DNA of 64,000 nucleotides from Lactobacillus sp. ESL0684 (GTDB taxonomy: Bacteria; Bacillota; Bacilli; Lactobacillales; Lactobacillaceae). The stretch lies in assembly GCF_029392675.1 (NCBI RefSeq), contig NZ_CP113941.1:484001-548000 (forward strand). The letters run 5' to 3'. The notes below the pieces were generated by a model that saw nothing but the letters and a program-made list of their open reading frames with translations, did no database searches and was not told the DNA's origin. Numbering within the stretch: position 1 is the stretch's first letter; every line of letters starts with the position of its first letter. A program made the position numbers and the translations under genes. Of this stretch, positions 8,023 to 15,974 are shown piece after piece.

Positions 8023-8697
8023 ATGGTCAAGTTAGTCTTGGTTAGGCATGGTGAAAGTACAGCTAATTCAGCCAATATCTACACCGGTTGGAACGATGTT
8101 GCACTAACCAAAAAGGGTCGGATGCAGGCTGAAAATGCAGGTCAATTGATTAACCAGCTAGCAGATTTTAAGCCGACACGATTGCATACTTCAATTTTGT
8201 CTCGGGCCATTGAAACAGCCAATATTATTGCAGATGTGAGTAATTTTTTATATTTGCCAATTACTAAGACTTGGCGATTAAATGAGCGGAATTATGGTAA
8301 ATTACGTGGTCTTAATAAAGATCTGTCACGTCAGATTTATGGTGAACAGCAAATCTTGAAATGGCGGCGCGGCTTTTATGCAGTACCTCCTAAGGGAAAG
8401 CCAATCATTGATCGTCGCTATCATAACTGTGACTTTGCCCATCTGCCGCAGGCAGAGAGCCTGTATCAAACTCAGCAACGACTGTTGCCATACTATTATA
8501 ATCAGATTGCCAGTCGTTTAGCTAAAGCAGAAGATCAATTGGTTGTCGCTCATGGTTCAAGTTTACGGGCACTGATTAAGCAATTAGAAAAAATCACTGA
8601 TCAGGAAATTGTGAATCTTGAAGTCCCCAATGCTGAGCCAATTGTGTACACGTTAGATGATCAGCTAGAAATTATTGATAAAAAGATTTTGAGTTAA
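8023..8697 (+). CDS. 2,3-bisphosphoglycerate-dependent phosphoglycerate mutase-like protein (divergent GpmA paralogue)
   Basis: A 224-residue protein with the dPGM framework: LVRHGES (R8, H9, G10), YTGWNDVALTKKG, an NERNYGKLRGLNK motif near residue 90 and VVAHGSSLRALIKQLE near 178. True GpmA enzymes have ERHYGxLxGLNK and RRSYDxPPPP. Here the His is Asn, and the second block is RRGFYAVPPKG. Glycolytic mutase activity is therefore uncertain, and the usual gpmA is probably elsewhere in the genome. It is the third histidine phosphatase in this stretch, joined to the small membrane protein by 3 bp. Confidence 0.78.
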   Translation: MVKLVLVRHGESTANSANIYTGWNDVALTKKGRMQAENAGQLINQLADFKPTRLHTSILSRAIETANIIADVSNFLYLPITKTWRLNERNYGKLRGLNKDLSRQIYGEQQILKWRRGFYAVPPKGKPIIDRRYHNCDFAHLPQAESLYQTQQRLLPYYYNQIASRLAKAEDQLVVAHGSSLRALIKQLEKITDQEIVNLEVPNAEPIVYTLDDQLEIIDKKILS

Positions 8698-8800
8698 AGT
8701 TAGGTTGACAATTTATTTCTGATTAAGGATTTCGCAAGATATATGGTAGAATTTATTACGATACTAAATAAATTTTAAATTCTTAGTTTGGAGTAAAGGT

Positions 8801-9736
8801 ATGCGTAAAATATTTTTATTACGAGGCGCACCTGGCTCCGGTAAATCTTCTTTCATTGCTCGTCACCACTTACAGCCATATTCAATCAGTCGTGATCAGA
8901 TTAGATTATTATTGGCAAATTTAACCTATTATTATGAAGAAGATACCGATTACTTGCATCAAGTAATTCCGCGTTATGCAAACAAGCAGACGGAGCAGCT
9001 AGTTGACTTTCTCGTAGAAGAAAAAATGAAACGCGGTGAAACGGTAATTGTTGATAGCACACATATTGTGACAGACAATATTGAGCACTACAAACCGTGG
9101 GTCGATCGTTATCGTTATGAATTATTCGTTGTTGATTTGATGTATCATAAGAGTTTACGGAATTTGCTTAATCGTAATGAAGTGCGAAAGCAATATGATT
9201 GGGTCAAGCCAGATGTTATTAGGGAGATGTATTTAACATACAAGGATAATTTTCGACTCCCTGAATGGGTGCATGTGATTAGCCCTAACCAGATGGATAG
9301 TGCTTTGGCGCAAAGAGAAAGTAATTTGGATCGGTTTGCCCATGTGATGGCAATACCGGATCAAGTTGCTGAAGCGGATTTTCCTCATGTGCATATTTCT
9401 AATTTTTATTTTTCGTTTAATGATCAATTTACGGCCAAGTATGGCACTTATCGCAATGTGATTACGATTGGTAAAACTAAAACGGAAATCGTGGATGAAT
9501 TTCGGTTACCATTTTTTGTCTTTAAATTTCATCACAAGCATTTTCTCATTTCAGCTTATCCCATTAGAAATGAAATGCTAGAACCAATCAAAAAGGTTAA
9601 GGGGGTCTGGACGTATTCAACTGGCTTGGTTAATTTAGCCGATTTTGCGGAAAAGTTTCCTCAAAGTCGACCGCAAGAGGTTCATCAATTTAATTTGAGT
9701 AAGTTGCATCCAGATCGATTGTTGCATATTTGGTAA
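8801..9736 (+). CDS. P-loop kinase-like ATPase (AAA_33 / polynucleotide-kinase-like N-terminus) with unassigned C-terminal domain
   Basis: A 311-residue protein. The first 165 residues form a small-kinase P-loop domain: Walker A GAPGSGKSS (9-17), an SRDQIR motif after strand 2, TVIVDSTHI as Walker B-like segment, and a lid-like RNEVRKQYDWV. This matches T4 Pnk-like/zeta-like kinases that phosphorylate nucleotides, RNA ends or sugars. Residues 175-311 (PHVHISNFYFSF..., KFHHKHFLISAYP...) are rich in aromatic residues and match nothing I recognise. A TGG-TAGAAT extended -10 at 8744-8752 may be the promoter. It is monocistronic, with its own terminator. Substrate unknown. Confidence 0.72.
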   Translation: MRKIFLLRGAPGSGKSSFIARHHLQPYSISRDQIRLLLANLTYYYEEDTDYLHQVIPRYANKQTEQLVDFLVEEKMKRGETVIVDSTHIVTDNIEHYKPWVDRYRYELFVVDLMYHKSLRNLLNRNEVRKQYDWVKPDVIREMYLTYKDNFRLPEWVHVISPNQMDSALAQRESNLDRFAHVMAIPDQVAEADFPHVHISNFYFSFNDQFTAKYGTYRNVITIGKTKTEIVDEFRLPFFVFKFHHKHFLISAYPIRNEMLEPIKKVKGVWTYSTGLVNLADFAEKFPQSRPQEVHQFNLSKLHPDRLLHIW

Positions 9737-9767
9737 AAAAGACGCTGTATTAGCAGCGTCTTTTTTT
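9737..9767 (+). terminator. Rho-independent terminator
   Basis: GACGCTG, loop TATTAG and CAGCGTC form a perfect 7-bp stem, with A before and T7 after. It follows the P-loop kinase-like gene and precedes the gal promoter. Confidence 0.88.
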
Positions 9768-9773
9768 GACTAC

Positions 9774-9802
9774 TTTAATGTTACACCTAAATCAAGTATA
9801 AT
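9774..9802 (+). promoter_or_regulatory. Promoter of galKT
   Basis: A perfect -10 TATAAT at 9797-9802 with a weak -35 TTTAAT at 9774-9779 and a 17-base spacer. It lies 45 bp before the galK ATG. Confidence 0.6.
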
Positions 9803-9814
9803 GGGATAAGTATT

Positions 9815-9828
9815 TGAGAGCGCTTTTT
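9815..9828. promoter_or_regulatory. Catabolite-responsive element (cre) of galKT
   Basis: TGAGAGCGCTTTTT matches 11 of 14 positions of the ideal CcpA site TGAAAGCGCTTTCA. It begins 13 bases after the -10 box, across the expected transcript start, which suits repression by CcpA when glucose is present. CcpA control of galactose genes is established in lactobacilli; this site is inferred from sequence. Confidence 0.65.
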
Positions 9829-9847
9829 AGAAAAATAGGTGAAGATA

Positions 9848-11011
9848 ATGCAACAAGTAGAATTAGTAGATGAATTCTTGAAAGTTTTTGGGCAGAAGCC
9901 GACTAGGTTATATTTTTCACCCGGACGAATTAACTTAATAGGCGAGCATATTGATTATAATGGTGGGCAAGTTTTTCCATGTGCTATTTCCTTAGGAATT
10001 TATGGTGCAGTTAGTCCGCGAAGCGACCGTAAGTTTTGCTTTTACTCCGCCAATTTTAGTGAACTTGAGACAATTGAAGTAGATTTGGCTGATTTAAAAT
10101 ATGTTCAAACTGACTCTTGGGTAAATTATGCTAAAGGGATGTTGTATTCTTTATTGGTAAATGGCTATCAATTGGATCATGGCCTAAATATTTACGTTAA
10201 TGGTGATATTCCTGATGGTGCCGGTTTGTCTTCTTCAGCGGCTTTAGAAATGTTGATTGGAATAATTGCCAAGGATCAATTTAAGTTAAATATTAGTAAA
10301 CTCGCTTTGGTAAAATTAGGTGTCAAAACCGAAAATGAGTTTATTGGGGTAAATTCTGGCGTGATGGATCAATTTGCCGTGGCGCTTAGTCAAAAGGACC
10401 AGGCGATCTTACTTGATACCACCACCTTGGCTTACCAACAAGTACCGTTAAAACTGGCTGACAATTTAATTGTTATCATGAATACTAATAAACGTAGAGA
10501 ACTAGCAGATTCGAAATACAATGAACGGCGAAAAGAATGTGAACAGGCACTGCAAATTTTGCAAAACCAATTAAAACTTGATTCACTTAGCGACCTCGAT
10601 AGTGCAACACTTGATGAATATAGTTATCTGCTACCCCTAAAGCTGTTAAAGAGAACGCGTCATGTAGTTTCAGAAAATAATCGGACATTTCTAGCAAAGA
10701 CGGCGCTAGAGGATGGTGATTTGGCCCGCTTTGGCCGCTTAATTAATGCTTCACATGTTTCACTAGAGTATGATTACGAGGTTACTGGCAAGGAACTTGA
10801 TACTCTAGTACATGCGGCTTGGCAGCAGCCTGGGGTATTGGGTGCGCGAATGACTGGTGCTGGTTTTGGTGGCTGTGCAATTGCTTTGGTGCAAAAGGGG
10901 CAAGTCACTGCTTTTCAAGAACAGGTTGGTGCCATTTATGAACAAAAAATTGGTTATCCACCTTCATTTTACTTAGCTGAAACGGCTGATGGTGCAAAAG
11001 TTTGGCAATAA
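9848..11011 (+). CDS. galK: Galactokinase
   Basis: A 387-residue GHMP kinase that phosphorylates alpha-D-galactose to galactose-1-phosphate in the Leloir pathway. The signature PGRINLIGEHIDYNGG lies near residue 26, the ATP-binding GLSSSAALE near 120, and GARMTGAGFGGCAIAL near the C-terminus. ATG 9848 is preferred over an in-frame GTG at 9839, because AGGTGA at 9837-9842 lies 5 bases before the ATG. galT follows after 21 bp. A cre site lies over the transcript start, so CcpA repression is likely. Confidence 0.96.
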   Translation: MQQVELVDEFLKVFGQKPTRLYFSPGRINLIGEHIDYNGGQVFPCAISLGIYGAVSPRSDRKFCFYSANFSELETIEVDLADLKYVQTDSWVNYAKGMLYSLLVNGYQLDHGLNIYVNGDIPDGAGLSSSAALEMLIGIIAKDQFKLNISKLALVKLGVKTENEFIGVNSGVMDQFAVALSQKDQAILLDTTTLAYQQVPLKLADNLIVIMNTNKRRELADSKYNERRKECEQALQILQNQLKLDSLSDLDSATLDEYSYLLPLKLLKRTRHVVSENNRTFLAKTALEDGDLARFGRLINASHVSLEYDYEVTGKELDTLVHAAWQQPGVLGARMTGAGFGGCAIALVQKGQVTAFQEQVGAIYEQKIGYPPSFYLAETADGAKVWQ

Positions 11012-11032
11012 AATTTAGTAAGGATTATTAAG

Positions 11033-12511
11033 ATGAAAAAGTCCAATTTAGTAAAAGAATTTGTCGATCAGGTAATTGGCATGAGCGACTATACTGACTT
11101 AGACCGAATTTATTTGACTAATCGTGTTTTGCGCTTAGTTGGCGATGAGGCCCTTCATCAGCAGACAAGTAGCGGTGATTTGCTAGATTTAAAAGCTGAA
11201 CTAGTTAAAACTGCACAGGTAGCTGGTAAATGCGGTACATCAAATAATGAGGCTGATATATTAGAAGCGCAGTTAATGGAGTTAATCGTGCCCAGGACAA
11301 GTGTGGTTAATCAACGCTTTTGGCAGACTTATCAGGATAGTCCGACTCAAGCAATTAACGATTTTTACACTTTGAGTAAAAGTAGCGACTATATCAAAAC
11401 TCGTGCAATTGCCAAAAATGTCTATTTTGTTACGCCTAGCGAATATGGTGATTTAGAAATCACCATTAATTTGGCTAAACCTGAAAAGGACCCCAAGGAA
11501 ATTGCAGCGGCTAAAAAGCAGGCCAATCATAGCTACCCCTTATGCCAATTGTGTCTTGAAAATGAAGGTTATCTGGGGAGAATGGCTTATCCAGCACGCA
11601 GCAATCATCGAGTTATTCGTTTTCAATTGGGGCAAGAAGACTGGGGCTTTCAATACTCACCGTATGCCTATTTTAACGAGCATTGTATTTTTTTAGCGGC
11701 TAAGCACCAAGAAATGAAAATTGAACGACAAACTTTTAAGCGCCTGTTGACAATTCTCGAGCAGTTTCCAGGGTATTTTGTCGGTAGCAACGCTGATTTG
11801 CCAATTGTTGGTGGCTCAATTTTAACGCATGAGCATTATCAAGGCGGTCGGCATGACTTTCCGATGGCTAAGGCGCCAATAATGACGAAGCTATCTTTTT
11901 GCGGCTTTACTGATGTGACGGCTGGAATTGTGAAATGGCCGATGTCAGTTATTCGCTTGCGTAGTTCTAAAAAAGAGCAGTTGGTAGAACTGGCAAATAA
12001 AATTTTAACCACTTGGCGCACCTATAGCGATGAAACCGTCAATATTCGCGCCTTTACTAGTCAAACGCCACATCATACGTTGACCCCAATTGCTCGCATG
12101 CACGATGATCAGTTTGAATTAGATTTGGTTTTACGTGATAATCAAACTTCTAAGCAATATCCAGACGGAATTTTTCATCCGCATCCTGACGTGCAACATA
12201 TCAAAAAGGAAAATATTGGCTTAATCGAGGTAATGGGCTTAGCAATTTTGCCGCCGCGACTGCAGGATGAATTACATGAAGTCGAAAAATATCTCTTAGA
12301 TAAACCTAACAAGATTAAGTCAATTCATCTTGCTTGGGCCAATGAGTTAAAAACTAATTTTGAAATTAATCCCAAAAATGTTACTCAGATCTTGCAAACT
12401 GCGTTAGGGCAGGTATTTGCCCGAGTTTTGGCGGATGCGGGTGTCTTTAAACAAACGCCGCAAGGTCAAGCAGCGTTTTTGCGATTTGTGCAAACTGTCG
12501 GTATAGAATAA
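11033..12511 (+). CDS. galT: UTP-hexose-1-phosphate uridylyltransferase, class II
   Basis: A 492-residue class II GalT (the long Gram-positive form), which exchanges galactose-1-phosphate with UDP-glucose. The active-site HxH lies in ILTHEHYQGGRHDFPM, and a CxxC-like PLCQLCLENEGYLGR precedes it. It is 21 bp after galK with an AAGGA site, so the two form an operon. galE and galM are not beside it in this window. Confidence 0.95.
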   Translation: MKKSNLVKEFVDQVIGMSDYTDLDRIYLTNRVLRLVGDEALHQQTSSGDLLDLKAELVKTAQVAGKCGTSNNEADILEAQLMELIVPRTSVVNQRFWQTYQDSPTQAINDFYTLSKSSDYIKTRAIAKNVYFVTPSEYGDLEITINLAKPEKDPKEIAAAKKQANHSYPLCQLCLENEGYLGRMAYPARSNHRVIRFQLGQEDWGFQYSPYAYFNEHCIFLAAKHQEMKIERQTFKRLLTILEQFPGYFVGSNADLPIVGGSILTHEHYQGGRHDFPMAKAPIMTKLSFCGFTDVTAGIVKWPMSVIRLRSSKKEQLVELANKILTTWRTYSDETVNIRAFTSQTPHHTLTPIARMHDDQFELDLVLRDNQTSKQYPDGIFHPHPDVQHIKKENIGLIEVMGLAILPPRLQDELHEVEKYLLDKPNKIKSIHLAWANELKTNFEINPKNVTQILQTALGQVFARVLADAGVFKQTPQGQAAFLRFVQTVGIE

Positions 12512-12602
12512 TGAAAATTGCAATCGAACTTTTGAGACATTAAATGCCGCCACTTAGCTGGCTAGAGTAACCACTTGGTCAAATAGCCTTGTAAATAGTC
12601 TT

Positions 12603-12651
12603 AAAAAAGCCTTAAACTAACATCAATTTAACTGTTAGAAAGGCTTTTTTT
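12603..12651 (+). terminator. Terminator-like hairpin after galT that carries the next gene's RBS
   Basis: The left arm AAAAAAGCCTT pairs with AAGGCTTTTTT. Inside it, CTAACA pairs with TGTTAG around a 10-base loop. The T-run ends directly against the ATG of the ABC exporter at 12652. The only ribosome binding site for that gene, AGAAAGG at 12637-12643, is in the right arm. The hairpin could both end galKT transcripts and mask translation initiation. Confidence 0.72.
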
Positions 12652-14217
12652 ATGATTATAAAATATTATACTAAATGGAAACTTGTGGCACTGGTAGTGT
12701 TGGGCGTGATTGCTAGTACGCGGAATATTGTGATGGCTTATATAATGGAAACGATGACTAATGCCTTAGCCAAGCGTGACCTACATGAATTACCACAGAT
12801 GTTTGCAAATGCCCTCGTTTTATTGTTAATCGTCTTAGCGGCTGAATTAGGCTACAATTATTTGAAGAATAACGCGATTAGAGAAGTCAATACTTTGTTG
12901 CGTGGTAAAATTTTAGCAGGGATGCTGCGGACTTCGACTGAAGATAATGCCTCAGCTTTAGGATTTTTGACCAATGATTTTAAATTATTGGAAACTAATC
13001 GCTTTAACGCGGAAATTAATATCGTTTTTTATTTTGTTACGGTAGTTGTTTCGCTAGTTTACGCAATTTATATTAATTCACTTTTGACTTTGTTTTTTCT
13101 AATTGGTTCTGCTATACCAATACTACTTTCAGCTTTACTGCAAAAGCCGATACGCAAGTCTGCTAACCAGTGGACTAAAGCTAATGGCAAGTATGTTAGT
13201 CAAATAAAAAATATCTTAGCAGGCACGGACTCGTTAAAGCTATATCGCAAGCAGGCCAATGCAGTTGCGGAAAATCGACCAAAGATTTCACGTTTAGAAC
13301 AGGCTCTGTGCAAGATGAATCTATCGAGTGATAATATTCAAACTATTGTTGGTTTTGTGGGAATTTATGGTACCTTCGTTATTCCGGCCTATTTAGGTGG
13401 GTTAATGGTGTTGCATAATCAGACTACTATTGGCGCTTTGTTTGCAATTGTGCAATTATCTAATTCGGTTGTTAATCCGCTGATGCAAATCTTGGAAGAA
13501 CGTAATCACTTGTCAACTACCAAAGATATTGTTAAAAAGGTAAATTACTATTTAGATTTGTCAAATGCTAAAATGCCAGCGGTTGTAACCACTTTTAATA
13601 AGCAGGTAAGTTTAGCAGATATTACTTTAACTCGGGCTAACCAGCAGCTAGTTAGTGGACTTAATTTAACGATTAATTCAGGAGAAAAGGTAGCAATTAT
13701 TGGACCTTCTGGTAGTGGCAAATCTACTTTGCTGCAATTTATGATATCTGGTAAGTTTGGTAAAGCAGCAAAAATTATGATTGATAATCAAGAATTTAAA
13801 GCAGGACAAATTTCCGAGCTATTTGCTTATGCTAGTCAAGCGCCTGTAATTTTTGCGGATACTCTATGGTTTAACTTAACTTTGGGTGAGGAGTTACCTA
13901 TCAAAGCAGTCGAAAAAGTTTGTGAGCAATTGCAATTGACTGCTATGGTGGCGGAAAAAGGCTTTGATTATCAATTAGGGGATAATGCGGATCAGTTATC
14001 TGGTGGGCAATTAGCGCGAATTGAATTGGCACGGGCAATTCTGTCTAAACGACCAATTTTGTTACTTGATGAAATTAATGCATCGCTTGATCAAGCAACT
14101 TCAAACGTAATTCATCAAGTATTATTGCAATCAGATTTAACTTTTATAGAAGTAATCCATCACTATCACACTGCTGATTTGGCTAAGTATGATCAAGTAA
14201 TTGACCTTGCAGGTTAG
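12652..14217 (+). CDS. ABC exporter half-transporter (TMD-NBD fusion), first of two
   Basis: A 521-residue type-IV ABC exporter subunit. About six membrane segments fill residues 8-300, with the ATPase domain after 325. Walker A GPSGSGKST (351-359), signature LSGGQ (449-453), Walker B ILLLDE (D473, E474) and an H-loop in VIHHYHTA are all intact. It is shorter than usual exporters (about 580). A similar 520-residue protein lies at 17012-18574 with almost the same motif spacing, so the two may form a heterodimer. The start codon follows a terminator-like hairpin containing its RBS. Substrate unknown. Confidence 0.87.
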   Translation: MIIKYYTKWKLVALVVLGVIASTRNIVMAYIMETMTNALAKRDLHELPQMFANALVLLLIVLAAELGYNYLKNNAIREVNTLLRGKILAGMLRTSTEDNASALGFLTNDFKLLETNRFNAEINIVFYFVTVVVSLVYAIYINSLLTLFFLIGSAIPILLSALLQKPIRKSANQWTKANGKYVSQIKNILAGTDSLKLYRKQANAVAENRPKISRLEQALCKMNLSSDNIQTIVGFVGIYGTFVIPAYLGGLMVLHNQTTIGALFAIVQLSNSVVNPLMQILEERNHLSTTKDIVKKVNYYLDLSNAKMPAVVTTFNKQVSLADITLTRANQQLVSGLNLTINSGEKVAIIGPSGSGKSTLLQFMISGKFGKAAKIMIDNQEFKAGQISELFAYASQAPVIFADTLWFNLTLGEELPIKAVEKVCEQLQLTAMVAEKGFDYQLGDNADQLSGGQLARIELARAILSKRPILLLDEINASLDQATSNVIHQVLLQSDLTFIEVIHHYHTADLAKYDQVIDLAG

Positions 14218-14286
14218 CAACTTGGCTAAAAAATACTCTACATTTTTTCTGACAAAATAGTAAAATAAATAAAACATACTAACCTA

Positions 14287-14330
14287 GTAGTGGGTCAATA
14301 TTCGACGGAATATTGATTCACTGCTTTTTC
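14287..14330 (+). terminator. Long-stem terminator after the first ABC exporter gene
   Basis: A 17-bp stem (GTAGTGGGTCAATATTC, tetraloop GACG, GAATATTGATTCACTGC, with G.U pairs) is followed by T5 C T3. It lies 70 bp after the ABC stop and just before the IS110 left-end region. Confidence 0.8.
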
Positions 14331-14347
14331 TTTGTTTTAAAATTGAA

Positions 14348-14520
14348 GCAGGGTTGAAGTTAATATGCCCTAGTTACTTTTGACGCTTGTACCTAGTACT
14401 TGACGCCCTAAATAAAACTGACAGCTTCATCAGTTAAACTTAAATCTCTTCGTAGTATGTTGGCACTTGATGTCCGGTATAGAAAATTAGATATAGTTTA
14501 GCTTGTAACTTCTACCCTGC
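14348..14520 (+). ncRNA. Candidate IS110 bridge RNA (left-end non-coding RNA)
   Basis: GCAGGGTTGAAGTTA at 14348-14362 pairs with TAACTTCTACCCTGC at 14506-14520, 14 of 15 positions. They enclose a 173-nt segment with an internal hairpin (AACTGA 14416-14421 with TCAGTT 14430-14435), a GTACCTAGTAC motif and a repeated TTGACGC (14380 and 14400). IS110-group elements are known to encode a roughly 150-200 nt bridge RNA in the left end just before the recombinase gene. The position and size here agree. The guide loops have not been matched to target and donor sequence. Apart from this, 14218-14543 holds only the preceding terminator. Confidence 0.5.
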
Positions 14521-14549
14521 ACAATTAAGTTAGTTGGAGGTATTTGAAG

Positions 14550-15772
14550 ATGAATAATTTAGTTGTAGTGGGAATTGACGTGAGCAGTCGTAAATCTGCT
14601 GTTTGTATCATGCTTAATAAGCAAGTCATTAAACAGTTTAATATCACCAATGATGCCATTGGTTTTCAGCAGCTACTTGATGAATTAGAATTTTATCACC
14701 AACAACCACAGATTGTCTTTGAAGCAACTGGGGTTTATTCTTGCAGATTGCAGGCTTTTCTTAACCAATATCATTATCGCTACACTATGCTTAACCCACT
14801 TAAAGCCAAACAGCAATTAGATCAATTTAGACGCAATAAAACTGATCGCCGCGATGCTAAAGATTTAGCTTACTCACAGTTTATTTATCATCGCGGACCA
14901 ACTTATCTACAAGACCCTAACTATAAGCAGTTAGGTGCCATGAGTCGTTTTTATGAGCAATTAACTCATGATTTGGTTTCAGCTAAGAACCGGTTACACC
15001 GCGTATTACAGTTTACTTTTCCTGAGCTAGAAACCTTAACTAGTCATCCTGACGGTACGAATTATTGGCGCTATGTCCAAACTTTTACGCATCCACAAAT
15101 CGTTAAAAATTTAGGTTACGAAGGAGTTATGCAGTATTTTTAAGCTTCCATGGTATTGGTAAGCAGCGTGCAAATAAGTTGGCAACTAACTTACTTGAAC
15201 TGGCTGACACAGCTTATCCAGCAGTTGATAAAGCTGCTTTTGAAGTTGAACAAGCTAGATATTATGCTCAACGACTAACCAAACTAACTAAAGAGCGTGA
15301 AAATGTCATTCAAAAGATGTCTGACTTAGCTAGTAAATTACCCAACCGTGATCTAAAAATTCTTGAAAGTATTCCAGGTATTTCACAAATTACCGCAGTT
15401 AGATTATTAGGTGAATTAGGCGATATCAGACGTTTTCGTAATCCTAATGCCTTAAATGCCTTTGTTGGTTTAGACTTACGTCATTACCAGTCGGGCGAAA
15501 TGGAATTGACTGATCATATTAGTAAACGTGGCAATCCCATTGGTCGTAAGATTCTCTACCGTACGATTGGACAAATGGATTCAGTAAGATATTCTGAGCC
15601 TTGTCACATTGCCGATTATTACGAAAAGAAAAAACGATCTTCTCAAAGTAGAAACTTCAAGAAGATCGCCATCGCAGCAGTCCACAAACTAACACGGACT
15701 GTCTACTATTTGATTGTGCATGATCAATTATATGATTATAGCGTAGTCAAAAATAAACAGGGCTTTAACTAA
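14550..15772 (+). pseudogene. IS110-family DEDD recombinase, single-base frameshift
   Basis: Two frames together give one recombinase of about 408 residues. The first half (14550-15143) holds the RuvC-like DEDD domain: VVVGIDVSSRKSAV, FEATGVYS and NKTDRRDAKDLAY. The second half (to 15772) holds the Tnp20-type C-terminal domain with LESIPGISQITAVRLLGELGD and NAFVGLDLRHYQSGE. The break is at T5 (15137-15141). One extra T would restore VMQYFLSFHGIGKQRANK across the junction. Everything else is intact, so inactivation is recent or is a sequencing error in a homopolymer. ATG 14550 has GGAGG at 14536-14540. IS110 recombinases are not known to use frameshifting. Confidence 0.85.
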
Positions 15773-15974
15773 AACCAATTGATCATAAGATTACTATAAC
15801 AGCTTAGTTCAAAAATGCAATTGGACTAAGCTTATTTGGGTTACAACATATTATCTAAGTTTAATCTACTTAAAGATAATTCTAATGACGGACTACAAGA
15901 ATTATGATTTAATACCTTGATATACTTGACTTTGAGTAGAAAAGTGAGTCTATTTATTTTGAAGGAGTAGTCCA

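Larger units (their letters stand above)
14340..15840 (+). mobile_element. IS110-family insertion sequence (ends approximate)
   Basis: The element has a DEDD-type recombinase gene (broken by one base), about 200 bp of non-coding left end with long-range pairing, and a short right end. That right end holds a hairpin at 15801-15836 (AGCTTAGTTC paired with GGACTAAGCT). IS110 elements lack clear terminal inverted repeats, so the borders are estimates. It separates two similar ABC exporter genes. Confidence 0.65.

Noticed and set aside
15131-15150. Programmed -1 frameshift in the IS110 recombinase
   Set aside because: IS110-family recombinases are single-frame proteins, and the site has no tandem slippery codons. 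A single-base deletion in a T-run is simpler.
15801-15836. Rho-independent terminator after the IS110 recombinase
   Set aside because: The stem is good, but no T-run follows, so it is noted only as a right-end hairpin of the element.
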